This document shows, one piece after another, positions 34,308 to 42,179 of a stretch of DNA of 64,000 bases; positions within the stretch are counted from its first letter, which is position 1; every line of letters starts with the position of its first letter. The position numbers and the translations under genes were made by a program. Below the pieces are notes generated by a model. That model was not told the origin of the DNA. It saw only the letters and a program-made list of their open reading frames with translations, and did not search any database. Origin of the DNA: Actinomadura sp. NBRC 104425 (GTDB lineage: Bacteria > Actinomycetota > Actinomycetes > Streptosporangiales > Streptosporangiaceae); the NCBI RefSeq assembly GCF_030269545.1, contig NZ_BSTN01000005.1:62001-126000 (forward strand), in the 5' to 3' direction.

Positions 34308-34921
34308 GGCGTTCGGCCTTCCTGCGTTCGGGCGGACACGGCGAGGACCCGGTAGGCGGAGCGGGAGGCGATCCGCTCGGTGGGGAAGCCCTGGTCGTTC
34401 AGCCAGCGCTGCAGGGAGTCCGAGCCGAGGTGCTTTTGGACGACCAGGTGGGCGCGGCCGCCGGGGGTGAGGCGGGGCAGCCAGGCGAGCAGCAGGTCGT
34501 GCAGGGCCTTCTTGCCGATGCGGATCGGCGGGTTGGACCAGATCGCGTCGAAGCGGAGCCCGGGATCGGTCTCGTCCGCCAAGCAGAACCTTACATTGTC
34601 AAGGCCCGCGGTTGTGGCATTCTGCTCAGCCAGCTCCAAAGCCCTGCGATTCACATCCACCCCCCACACGATCGCCTGGGGCGAACGGGTCGCCAGGGTG
34701 AGCGCGATGGGGCCGTAGCCGCAGCCCAGGTCCAGGAGGGTGCCGGCAGCCGGGGGAGGCGGCGCGGTCTCCAGCAGGATGCGCGTACCGGGGTCGATGC
34801 GGTCGGGCGAGAACATGCCGCTGTCGGTTGCGAGCCGCAGGTGCAGGTCGGGCAGGACGAGATCGACGGTGCGGCGGCGGCTGGGCGCCTCGGGCCGCGA
34901 GGCGAAGTAGTGTTCCCCCAC
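34304..34921 (-). CDS. RsmC-like class I methyltransferase (MTS domain)
   Basis: A 205-residue methyltransferase of the 'methyltransferase small' family. VGEHYFASRPEAPSRRRTVD is the family start. GMFSPDRIDPGTRILLE, TLLDLGCGYGPIALTLATRS (SAM motif I), VWGVDVNRRALELAEQN and the catalytic FDAIWSNPPIRIGK (NPPI/NPPF) follow. Such enzymes make m2G in rRNA. GTG 34921 is chosen; a TACGGT hexamer eight bases upstream could give a leaderless mRNA, and the 21 codons further upstream are unlike the family. The stretch encoding LDNVRF uses codons rare here (CTT, AAT, GTA, AGG) and contains the third copy of a 16-bp repeat. Confidence 0.9.
   Translation of the reverse strand: MGEHYFASRPEAPSRRRTVDLVLPDLHLRLATDSGMFSPDRIDPGTRILLETAPPPPAAGTLLDLGCGYGPIALTLATRSPQAIVWGVDVNRRALELAEQNATTAGLDNVRFCLADETDPGLRFDAIWSNPPIRIGKKALHDLLLAWLPRLTPGGRAHLVVQKHLGSDSLQRWLNDQGFPTERIASRSAYRVLAVSARTQEGRTP
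34589..34604. repeat. dispersed 16-bp element, copy 3 (one mismatch), inside a gene
   Basis: CCTTACATTGTCAAGG differs from copies 1 and 2 by one base. It is coding (minus-strand LDNVR of the RsmC-like gene) and sits in an AT-rich patch from about 34575 to 34660. Confidence 0.45.
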
Positions 34922-35014
34922 GTCGGCCGACCGTACCAGCGTTGCGGGACGGCCGCGCACGGCGGGCGTCCCGCCGGAGCGCACGGGACCGCCGTGCCGG
35001 ACGGGGCGGGGCCG

Positions 35015-35965
35015 TCAGGGCAGGCGGGAGAACCAGAGCAGGGATGTGCCGCCGGCGGCGAGGGCGAACAGCAGGGCGATGCCGGTGAATCGGGCCGAGA
35101 CGTCGCGGTGCTCGATCTTCCAGCCGAGCGAGCTGCCGATGTTGGCGTAGACCTCCGACAGCTGGTCGGCGTCGGCGGCCTCGTAGGCCTTGCCCTGGGT
35201 GTTCTCGGCGAGCATGCGCAGGGTCTCCTTGTTGACCGAGACGCTGGTGGTCTCGCCTTCGATGTCGACGGTGCCGTAGGGGGTGCCGAAGGCGATGGTG
35301 GAAACCGGGACGTTCGCGGCGCGGGAGGCGTCGATGGCCTCGGGAACGGTGCGGCCGGTGGTGTTGTCGCCGTCGGACAGCAGCACGATGTGGGCGGGCG
35401 GCGGGTCGCCCTGGCTGGCCTGGGCGTCGAAGGAGCGGACGGCCTGCAGGGAGGTGAAGACGGCCTCGCCGATGGCGGTGCGCTTGGCCAGGACGAGCTG
35501 GTCGATGGAGGCGATGGCGGCCTCGCGGTCGGTGGAGGGGGCGGCGACGAGGTTGGCGCTGCCGGCGAAGGAGACGACGCCGACGTTGAAACGGCTGGGC
35601 AGGTCGCGGATGAACTTCTTGGCGGCGGCCTTGGCGGCCTCGAAGCGGGTGGGGGCGACGTCGCGGGCCATCATCGACAGGGAGACGTCGACGGCGACCA
35701 GGACGGTGGCGCGGTCGCGGGGGACCTTGACGCCGGTGGCGGGGCGGGCGAAGCCGATCATCATCAGCAGGATCATGCTGAGGAACAGGCCGGCGGCGAC
35801 GTGGCGGCGCCAGCCGGGGCGGCGGGGGGCGACCTGGCTGAGCAGGGCCAGGTTGGTGAAGCGGACGGTGTGCCGGCGGCGGCGCAGCTGTACGAGCACG
35901 TAGGCGGCGGCGAGCACCGGGAGCAGCGCCAGCAGCCAGAGGCGTTCGGGTGACAGGAAGGTCAT
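35015..35965 (-). CDS. VWA-domain membrane protein (BatA-like)
   Basis: A 316-residue protein: an N-terminal membrane helix (LWLLALLPVLAAAYVLVQLR), a second helix (GLFLSMILLMMIGFA), a von Willebrand A domain from about residue 85 with the metal-ion site VLVAVDVSLSMMA, AIGEAVFTSL and IVLLSDGDNTTG, and a last helix (FTGIALLFALAAGGTSLLWF). This is the BatA/BatB layout. Its ATG overlaps the stop of the DUF58 gene (ATGA). With MoxR and DUF58 it forms the common MoxR-DUF58-VWA operon, thought to assemble or stabilise membrane or metal-dependent complexes. Confidence 0.92.
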   Translation of the reverse strand: MTFLSPERLWLLALLPVLAAAYVLVQLRRRRHTVRFTNLALLSQVAPRRPGWRRHVAAGLFLSMILLMMIGFARPATGVKVPRDRATVLVAVDVSLSMMARDVAPTRFEAAKAAAKKFIRDLPSRFNVGVVSFAGSANLVAAPSTDREAAIASIDQLVLAKRTAIGEAVFTSLQAVRSFDAQASQGDPPPAHIVLLSDGDNTTGRTVPEAIDASRAANVPVSTIAFGTPYGTVDIEGETTSVSVNKETLRMLAENTQGKAYEAADADQLSEVYANIGSSLGWKIEHRDVSARFTGIALLFALAAGGTSLLWFSRLP

Positions 35966-37038
35966 GGGCGCACCCCCTGGGCGGCGACGGCGCGTCCGGC
36001 GGCGCGGCGTTGGCGCAGCGCGAAGCGGGCGATGTCGGTGATCCAGTCGCGGTCGGTGCGGAGGATGAGGTGGTGGGCGCCGCAGCGGCGGAGGGCGTCG
36101 CGGGTGCGTCGGCGTTGGGCTGCGGCGGCCTGTGCGTAGCGTTGGCGGGTGCGTCGGTTGAGCACGATCTCGTGGACGGTTCCGGTTTCCGGGTCGGTCA
36201 TTTCGACCAGGCCGACGTCGGGGAGGTCGAGTTCGCGGGGGTCGATGATCTCGACGGCGAGGACCTGGTGGCGGGCGGCGAGGCGGCGGAGAGGGCGTTC
36301 CCAGGCGGGGTGGGGGTTGTGAAGTGCGGGGTCGGTGGGGTCGAGGAAGTCGGAGACGATGACGCGCAGGCCGCGGCGGGTCTGGCCGCGGTGCAGGGCG
36401 GTGATGGCCTGGGCGAGGTCGGGGGTTGGGGTGTGGGGGTGGGTGTCGGCGGTGGGGGTGGGTGTGTCGAGGATGCCTTGCAGGAGGGTGTACATGGCGG
36501 CTTTGCCGGTGCGGGCGGGCCAGCGGCGCAGGCCGCCGGGGCCGAGGAGGTAGGCGCCGACGCGGTCGCCGAGGCGGACGGTGAGGAAGCCGACGGCGGC
36601 GAGGGCGGCGACGGCGAGGTCGCGTTTGAGGAGGGTGGTGGTGCCGAACTGCATGCTGGGGCTGAGGTCGGTGAGGGCCCAGAGGTGCAGTTCGTGGTCG
36701 GCGATGAGGTCGCGGACGTGGGGGGTGGTGGTGCGGGCGGTGACGGCCCAGTCCATGTGGCGGACGTCGTCTTCGCCGGGTTGGTAGAGGCGGGCTTCGG
36801 CGAGTTCGGTGCCGGGGCCGGGGAGCAGGCCCATGTGTTCGCCGTGCAGGAGGCCGTCGAGGCGTCGGGTGACGGCGAGTTCGAGGCGGCGGAGGGTGCG
36901 TTCGGGGGCGAGGGCGGCGAGTTTGTCGGTGCGGCGTGGGCGGGCGGGGGTGTCGGCGGGCGGGTGGAAGGCAGGCTGGGGCGCCGGGGAGGCTTTGTGC
37001 GGGGTGCCCCGGTGGGGGTGGGGTGCGGGTGCGGTCAT
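35962..37038 (-). CDS. DUF58 domain protein
   Basis: A 358-residue protein with a proline-rich N-terminus of about 45 residues, then RLDGLLHGEHMGLLPGPGTE, ELAEARLYQPGEDDVRHMDW (the DUF58 core with the R-x-Y-x-x-G-D-D-x-R-x-x-D-W motif), WALTDLSPSMQFG and a degenerate VWA-like C-terminal half (GLRVIVSDFLDP, EIIDPRELDLPDVGLVEMTD). It overlaps by ATGA both the MoxR gene upstream and the VWA gene downstream. The coding strand is unusually C-rich here. Function is accessory to the MoxR ATPase. Confidence 0.9.
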   Translation of the reverse strand: MTAPAPHPHRGTPHKASPAPQPAFHPPADTPARPRRTDKLAALAPERTLRRLELAVTRRLDGLLHGEHMGLLPGPGTELAEARLYQPGEDDVRHMDWAVTARTTTPHVRDLIADHELHLWALTDLSPSMQFGTTTLLKRDLAVAALAAVGFLTVRLGDRVGAYLLGPGGLRRWPARTGKAAMYTLLQGILDTPTPTADTHPHTPTPDLAQAITALHRGQTRRGLRVIVSDFLDPTDPALHNPHPAWERPLRRLAARHQVLAVEIIDPRELDLPDVGLVEMTDPETGTVHEIVLNRRTRQRYAQAAAAQRRRTRDALRRCGAHHLILRTDRDWITDIARFALRQRRAAGRAVAAQGVRP

Positions 37039-38045
37039 GCGCTCACCGCGGCGCCGTGGTTCCAGACGACGCGGGGTGGGGGGACGGCGGCGAGGATCTG
37101 TGCGACGACTTCGTTGGTGTCGACGCCGTCGGCGAGGGCGTCGAAGGTGAGGACGATGCGGTGGGCCATGACGTCGCGGGCGACGGCGCGGACGTCGTCG
37201 GGGAGGACGTAGTCGCGTCCGTTGATGAGGGCGAGGGCGCGGGCGGCGGCGACGAGGCCGAGGGTGGCGCGGGGGCTGGCGCCGATTTCGATGACCTGGC
37301 GGAGGTCGGGGAGGCGGTACTGGTCGGGTTCGCGGGTGGCCATGACGAGGCGGACGATGTAGTCGGCGACCAGTTCGTGGACGGAGACTTCTGCGGCGGC
37401 GCGTTGGAGGGCGGTGAGGCGGTCGGGGGCGAGGACGGGGGTGGCTTCGGGTGGGTCGACGCTCATGCGTTGCAGGATCTGCAGTTCTTCGTGGGCGCCG
37501 GGGTAGCGGACGTCGATCTTCATGAGGAAGCGGTCGCGCTGGGCTTCGGGGAGGGGGTAGACGCCTTCGGATTCGATGGGGTTCTGGGTGGCCAGGACGA
37601 TGAACGGCTGGGGGAGGGGGTAGGTGTTGCCGCCGAGGGAGACCTGGCGTTCGGCCATGACTTCCAGGAGGGCGGATTGGACTTTGGCGGGGGCGCGGTT
37701 GATTTCGTCGGCGAGGACGAAGTTGGCGAAGACGGGGCCGAGTTCGACGTCGAACTGTTCGGTGGAGGGGTGGTAGATGCGGGTGCCGACGATGTCGGAG
37801 GGGACGAGGTCGGGGGTGAATTGGAGGCGGGCGAAGGTGCCGCCGACGACGCGGGCGAGGGTGGAGACGGCGAGGGTCTTGGCGACGCCGGGGACGCCTT
37901 CGAGGAGGCAGTGGCCTTTGGCGAGGAGGGCGACGACCATACGCTCGACCATGTGGTCTTGGCCGACGATGACCTTTTTGACCTCGCTCACGGTCTGCTG
38001 GAGGAGGGTCGCGGCCTGGTCGACATCGTGGGCGGCGGTGGTCAT
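37035..38045 (-). CDS. MoxR-family AAA ATPase
   Basis: A 336-residue AAA+ ATPase. Walker A is LEGVPGVAKT, Walker B FVLADEINRAPAKVQSALLE, sensor 1 PFIVLATQNPIESEGVYPLP, arginine-finger region EAQRDRFLMKID, and the C-terminal lid has SPRATLGLVAAARALALING and YVLPDDVRAVARDVMAHRIV. MoxR proteins act as chaperones for metal-centre or complex assembly. It leads the three-gene operon with DUF58 and VWA genes. The ATG is at 38043-38045. It is divergent from the kinase-like gene at 38192. Confidence 0.94.
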   Translation of the reverse strand: MTTAAHDVDQAATLLQQTVSEVKKVIVGQDHMVERMVVALLAKGHCLLEGVPGVAKTLAVSTLARVVGGTFARLQFTPDLVPSDIVGTRIYHPSTEQFDVELGPVFANFVLADEINRAPAKVQSALLEVMAERQVSLGGNTYPLPQPFIVLATQNPIESEGVYPLPEAQRDRFLMKIDVRYPGAHEELQILQRMSVDPPEATPVLAPDRLTALQRAAAEVSVHELVADYIVRLVMATREPDQYRLPDLRQVIEIGASPRATLGLVAAARALALINGRDYVLPDDVRAVARDVMAHRIVLTFDALADGVDTNEVVAQILAAVPPPRVVWNHGAAVSA

Positions 38046-38191
38046 TGGGCGTCCTCACTGTCCTCGGAGTGGTTCCGCGGGGAGCGGCCGGGCGCTCCTT
38101 TCGACCCTACGCGATCACGTTTGCGGGGGTGTGCGGGACATGCGGGTGTGGTGGGGTCTGGTGGTGGGTGTGGGTTGTTAGTCTGGCGGCC

Positions 38192-38956
38192 ATGTCGAGG
38201 CCGCTGCCATCGGGTGATCCTGTTCAGCTTGGGCCGTATCGGTTGTCGGCGCGGTTGGCGGAGACGTCTGCCGGGGTGGTGTATCTGGGGGTGGATGCCG
38301 AGGGGCGGCAGGCGAGTGTGGCGGTGTTGAACCGCGGGGCTGCGGGGGATGCGGCGGCGCGGGATCGTTTTCGTGCGGCGATCGAGGCTGCGTGGCCGGG
38401 GTCGGGGGCGCAGGCCGGTGAGGGGGATGGGGATGCGGCGCCGGTGGTGGCGGCGCAGCCGGATGGGGTGGCGCCGTGGGTGGCGACGCGGTATGACGCG
38501 GACCGTCCTGATCGTGTGGGGGCAGAGCGGTTTTTGGATTCTGTGTTGTTGCGGGGGTCTTTCGGGGGGCGGTGGAATGGGCGGCGTCGGGGTCCGCAGT
38601 TTCAGCCGTATTGGTTGGGGGCGGGGGAGCCTGCGTTGGGGCAGGTGTCGGCTGGTCCGGTGGGGGTGGTGCCGGGGCGGCGTTCGGATCGGCCGTTGGT
38701 TGCGGCGATTGTGACGTTGGTGGCGGTTTTGGGGTTGTTGGGGTTGTTGCTGGTGGTGTTGTTTGCGTGTCAGCCGCGGGTGAGTGAGCCGCCGGTGGCG
38801 CCGCAGGATCCGCCGTCGCCGTCGGTGTCGCCTTCGCTGGTGCCGCCGCCGACGGAGGCGCCGCGCCCGTCGCCGAGTGCGACGTCTCCGTCGCCGTCTT
38901 CGCCGTCGCCGGGGCCGTCGGACGGTGGTGAGGGGGAGGACGGCGGCCCGGTGTGA
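38192..38956 (+). CDS. membrane protein with degenerate protein-kinase N-lobe and Pro/Ser-rich tail
   Basis: A 254-residue protein. Residues about 8-70 (VQLGPYRLSARLAETSAGVV, YLGVDAEGRQASVAVLNRGA) follow the N-lobe of actinobacterial Ser/Thr kinases, but the Gly-rich loop is replaced by AETSAG, the ATP-binding Lys of the VAxK strand is missing (SVAVLN), and no catalytic lobe follows. One membrane helix (LVAAIVTLVAVLGLLGLLLV) leads to an extracellular tail rich in Pro and Ser. It cannot be an active kinase. The mRNA is probably leaderless (TAGTCT at 38179-38184, seven bases before the ATG). Codons end largely in G or T, unlike most neighbours. Confidence 0.7.
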   Translation: MSRPLPSGDPVQLGPYRLSARLAETSAGVVYLGVDAEGRQASVAVLNRGAAGDAAARDRFRAAIEAAWPGSGAQAGEGDGDAAPVVAAQPDGVAPWVATRYDADRPDRVGAERFLDSVLLRGSFGGRWNGRRRGPQFQPYWLGAGEPALGQVSAGPVGVVPGRRSDRPLVAAIVTLVAVLGLLGLLLVVLFACQPRVSEPPVAPQDPPSPSVSPSLVPPPTEAPRPSPSATSPSPSSPSPGPSDGGEGEDGGPV

Positions 38957-38980
38957 GCGGGGTGGTGGTCCCGGCGGTGG

Positions 38981-39778
38981 TCAGGTGAGGAGGCGGTTGC
39001 GCAGGGCGGCGGTGTCGTCGCTGGTCCAGCCGTGTTGGGCGAGCCATTCCAGCGTGCCGCCGAATTCCTCGTCCACGCGTGCCAGGAATTTCTCCATGAT
39101 GGCGGCGTGGGGTTGGTGGGTGTGGGCGGGGCGGGAGTCGAGGTCGGCGGCGTAGGTGTCGCTGGCTCGCAGTCGGGCCAGGATCGCTTCCAGGCGTTCG
39201 CCGGTCATGGCGTAGTCGGCGACGATGGCTTCGCGTGTCACCTGGGCCACTTCGAGGGCGAGTGCGCAGACGACGCCGGTGCGGTCTTTGCCTGCGGCGC
39301 AGTGGACGAGTGCGGCGCCGTCGGTGCGGGCCATGACGCGCAGGGCGGTCACGATGGAGTCGGCCCGGTTGTGCAGGTAGCCGAGGTAGTGGGCGATGGG
39401 GCGTTCGTGTTCGGGGCCGTGGTGTTCGCGGTAGTGCCAGGGCAGGACTTTGTCGACGTCGACGGTGTCGGCGGTGACGTCGGTGTGTGCGCCGCCTTCG
39501 GCGAAGAGCGACAGGTGGTGCAGGCGTACTGAGGGGATGCGGGTGAGCGGGCCGGGGCCTTCGAGGCGTACTTCGGCTTCGCTGCGCAGGTCGATGACGT
39601 TTTTGAGGGCGTGTTCGTCGAGGAGTACGCGAACGTCGGCTACTGAGAGGTTCTGCAGGTTGTCGGCGCGGAGCACTCGTCCGCGGCGTGTCGCGCGTCC
39701 GTCAAGTGTGGGGAGTCCGCCCAGGTCGCGGACGTTGACCGCACCGTCCAGTTCGATCCACCGACTGCTCGCATTCAT
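38981..39778 (-). CDS. tyrosine-protein phosphatase (PtpB/Y_phosphatase3 type)
   Basis: A 265-residue phosphatase. The catalytic P-loop is ALVHCAAGKDRTGVVCALAL (C-x5-R followed by T), with the family N-terminus NVRDLGGLPTLDGRATRRGR and VIDLRSEAEVRLEGPGPL. This group includes MptpB of M. tuberculosis and many actinobacterial enzymes with dual or lipid-phosphatase activity; the AGKDRT signature with Lys suggests phosphoinositide or broad specificity. The ATG is at 39776-39778, and a TATAGG hexamer just upstream suggests a nearly leaderless mRNA. It is convergent with the kinase-like gene; a functional link is not shown. Confidence 0.92.
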   Translation of the reverse strand: MNASSRWIELDGAVNVRDLGGLPTLDGRATRRGRVLRADNLQNLSVADVRVLLDEHALKNVIDLRSEAEVRLEGPGPLTRIPSVRLHHLSLFAEGGAHTDVTADTVDVDKVLPWHYREHHGPEHERPIAHYLGYLHNRADSIVTALRVMARTDGAALVHCAAGKDRTGVVCALALEVAQVTREAIVADYAMTGERLEAILARLRASDTYAADLDSRPAHTHQPHAAIMEKFLARVDEEFGGTLEWLAQHGWTSDDTAALRNRLLT

Positions 39779-40191
39779 GACTTACGACCCTATATGCCGT
39801 TTGTGGGCGCGGTGGTGGGCAGGGTTGCTACGCCCCCGCTCCGTGACGCGGCGTGGTGCCGGCGGGGCGGGGGAGGCGGCCCGGGGGTAGTTCGGGGAGA
39901 CCTTGAGGGGAGTATTGCCCCCCTCCTTCGGGGGGTTGGCCCCACCTCGGTGGGGGAGCGGGCACCCGTGCGTGCGGTGGCGGGCGGCGGCAGGCTGGCG
40001 GGTGCCGGTGATCACCCGGTACCGCAGGTGCCGGACGGTCGCCTCACCCCAGACCTGGGAGCCAGGCCGCGGTTGGCTCTGTGGCGGGGCGACCGTGCGG
40101 TTGCGGTGCGCATAGCGTCGCCAGCAGGTGATCACGACGGCGGAGGACGCCGCGCACCCTGCTTTTCCATCCCGCGATCCACGGAGGACCG
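39779..40191. other. intergenic region between phosphatase and desaturase genes
   Basis: 413 bp with no supportable gene. It contains two adjacent strong hairpins (39918-39935 and 39940-39955), an alternative pairing of 39905-39910 with 39920-39925, and the palindrome GGTGATCACC at 40007-40016. The desaturase ribosome site GGAGGA is at 40183-40188. Confidence 0.45.
39905..39955 (+). terminator. hairpin cluster, possible attenuator or terminator
   Basis: CCCCCC (39918-39923) pairs with GGGGGG (39930-39935). CCCCACC (39940-39946) pairs with GGTGGGG (39949-39955). GAGGGG (39905-39910) could instead pair with CCCCTC (39920-39925). The set lies about 240 bp upstream of the desaturase start. A regulatory role is inferred only from the competing folds. 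Confidence 0.35.
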
Positions 40192-41304
40192 ATGCCCGCT
40201 GCCCTGCCCGCCACCGCCGCCGAACCGGCCGGCGGCCCGTCCGGTGGTCCGTCCGGTGGTCCGTCCGGTGGTCCGTCCGGTAGCGACTTCGCGCCGCTGG
40301 CGCGCGAGGTCCGCGCCCGCGGCCTGCTGGACCGCCGCACCGGCTACTACGTCCGCGACTTCGTGATCACCCTCGGCGGTACCGCCCTGACCTGGGCGGC
40401 GGTGGCGTGGGCGGGGTCGTCGTGGTGGGTGGCGGCGTTGGCGGTGCCGCTGGCGGTGCTGTCGGCGCGCACCGCCTTCCTCGGCCACGACGCCGGGCAC
40501 CATCAGATCACCCGCACCGCCCGTTCCGGCTGGTGGCTGGGGCTGCTGCTGGGCAACCTGCTGCTGGGTATGGGGCAGTCGTGGTGGAACGACAAGCACA
40601 ACCGCCACCACGCCAATCCCAACCATGTCGGCAAGGACCCCGACGTCGGGGAGGGCGTCCTGGTGTGGACGGCCGAGCAGGCCGGGCGGCGCCGCGGCGT
40701 CTGGGCGTGGCTGGCGCGGCATCAGGCGGCCGCGTTCTTTCCCTTGCTGCTGCTGGAGGGGTTCAATCTGAAGGCCGGCAGTGTTCTGCATCTGCGGTCC
40801 CGTGCCGGTGACCGGCGCGGCGGGCGGAGCGGTTGGCGGGACGGGCGCGGCGGGCTGCTTGTGGAGGCGTTGGCGCTGGCCGCGCACGCGGTCGGGTATC
40901 TGGTGCTGGTGTTCACGCTGATGTCGCCGGGCAAGGCGGTGGTGTTCGCGCTGGTCCACCATGCCCTGTTCGGCCTGCACCTGGGGTGCGTGTTCGCCCC
41001 CAACCACAAGGGCATGGCCATGCCCGGCCCCGGTGAGCGCTGGGGGCATCTGCGCCGCCAGGTGCTCACCTCCCGCAACGTGCGCGGCGGGCTGCTCACC
41101 GACTGGCTGATGGGCGGCCTGAACTACCAGATCGAGCACCACCTGTTCCCCAGTGCCCCGCGGCCCAGCCTGCGCCGGCTGCAGCCGCTGGTCCGAGCGC
41201 ACTGCGCCCGGGTCGGCCTGCCCTACACCGAGACCGGCCTGGTCGACTCCTACCGGCAGGCGCTGCGGCACATGCGCGATGTCGGCGCCGCCGCCCGCGG
41301 CTGA
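40192..41304 (+). CDS. membrane fatty acid (acyl-CoA/acyl-lipid) desaturase
   Basis: A 370-residue integral membrane di-iron desaturase. The three histidine boxes are present: FLGHDAGHHQ, WWNDKHNRHHANPN and LNYQIEHHLFPSAPR. LLLGMGQSWW and VFALVHHALFGLHLGCVFAP are membrane segments. The order and the NYQIEHHLFP box match front-end/linoleoyl-type actinobacterial desaturases such as DesA3-like enzymes. It needs electrons from a ferredoxin or oxidoreductase that is not adjacent. The N-terminus contains four Gly-Gly-Pro-Ser repeats from a 12-bp tandem repeat. ATG 40192 follows GGAGGA. The regiospecificity is unknown. Confidence 0.93.
   Translation: MPAALPATAAEPAGGPSGGPSGGPSGGPSGSDFAPLAREVRARGLLDRRTGYYVRDFVITLGGTALTWAAVAWAGSSWWVAALAVPLAVLSARTAFLGHDAGHHQITRTARSGWWLGLLLGNLLLGMGQSWWNDKHNRHHANPNHVGKDPDVGEGVLVWTAEQAGRRRGVWAWLARHQAAAFFPLLLLEGFNLKAGSVLHLRSRAGDRRGGRSGWRDGRGGLLVEALALAAHAVGYLVLVFTLMSPGKAVVFALVHHALFGLHLGCVFAPNHKGMAMPGPGERWGHLRRQVLTSRNVRGGLLTDWLMGGLNYQIEHHLFPSAPRPSLRRLQPLVRAHCARVGLPYTETGLVDSYRQALRHMRDVGAAARG
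40231..40280. repeat. 12-bp tandem repeat in the desaturase N-terminus
   Basis: About four copies of a ggtggtccgtcc-type unit encode Gly-Gly-Pro-Ser. The length is a multiple of three, so copy-number change would keep the frame. Confidence 0.7.
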
Positions 41305-41358
41305 CCCGCCTGGTTTCGGGCGCGGTGGAGATCACCGTCCGCCTATGCTGGGCGCGCT

Positions 41359-42168
41359 ATGCCCGAAGGACACACCATCCACCGCCTGGCCGCCGAACAC
41401 CGTGCCCGGTTCGGCGGCCGGCCCGTGCGCGCCCTCAGCCCCCAGGGGCGTTTCGCCGACGGCGCCCGCCTCATCGACGGGCAGGTGCTCGACCGCGCCG
41501 ACGCCCACGGCAAGCACCTGCTGCTGTATTTCGCCAACGACCGCGTCTTGCACGTGCACCTGGGCATCTACGGCAAGTACGCCTTCGGGGCGCTGCCCGC
41601 CCCCGGTCCCGTCGGGCAGGTCCGGCTGCGCCTGACCGGAACCGGCGACTATGCGGATCTGCGCGGCCCCAACACCTGCGAGCTGCTCGACACGCCCCAG
41701 GTGAAGCTGCTGCGCGACCGGCTGGGGCCCGACCCGCTGCGCGCCGACGCCGACGCCGACCGGGCCTGGCGCCGCATCAGCCGCAGCCGCGCCCCCATCG
41801 CCCAGCTGCTGATGGACCAGTCGGTGATCGCCGGCCCGGGGAACATCTACCGCGCCGAGGTGCTGTTCCGCGGCAACATCCACCCCGACCTGCCCGGGCG
41901 CGCCCTGTCCCGGCCGCAGTGGCAGGCGTTGTGGGACGACCTGGTGGCGTTGATGAACGAGGGGGTGCGCACCGGGCGGATCGACACCGTCCGCCCCGAA
42001 CACACCCCCGAGGCGATGGGCCGGCCCCCGCGTGTCGACGACCACGGCGGCGAGGTCTACGTGTACCGGCGCACCGGGCAGCCCTGCCTGGTGTGCGGCA
42101 CGGCCGTGCGCGCCCGCACCCTGGCCGGACGCAACCTGTTCTGGTGCCCCACCTGCCAGCCCGAGTGA
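41359..42168 (+). CDS. Fpg/Nei-family DNA glycosylase (Nei2-like)
   Basis: A 269-residue base-excision-repair glycosylase/AP lyase. MPEGHTIHRLA gives the catalytic proline at position 2 and Glu3; the HT in place of the LP of Fpg marks an endonuclease VIII-type protein. The H2TH domain includes APIAQLLMDQSVIAGPGNIY and RAEVLFRGNIHP. The C-terminal zinc finger has CLVCGTAVRARTLAGRNLFW then CPTC, all four cysteines present. It should remove oxidised pyrimidines. It is transcribed alone between the desaturase and the convergent isochorismate synthase gene. Confidence 0.93.
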   Translation: MPEGHTIHRLAAEHRARFGGRPVRALSPQGRFADGARLIDGQVLDRADAHGKHLLLYFANDRVLHVHLGIYGKYAFGALPAPGPVGQVRLRLTGTGDYADLRGPNTCELLDTPQVKLLRDRLGPDPLRADADADRAWRRISRSRAPIAQLLMDQSVIAGPGNIYRAEVLFRGNIHPDLPGRALSRPQWQALWDDLVALMNEGVRTGRIDTVRPEHTPEAMGRPPRVDDHGGEVYVYRRTGQPCLVCGTAVRARTLAGRNLFWCPTCQPE

Positions 42169-42179
42169 GCCGCCGGCCG

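Noticed and set aside
35962..38058. Extension of the DUF58 gene through the MoxR region in one 698-codon frame
   Set aside because: The N-terminal 340 codons are an Arg/Pro-rich shadow of moxR. The DUF58 start in the ATGA overlap at 37038 is consistent with the operon.
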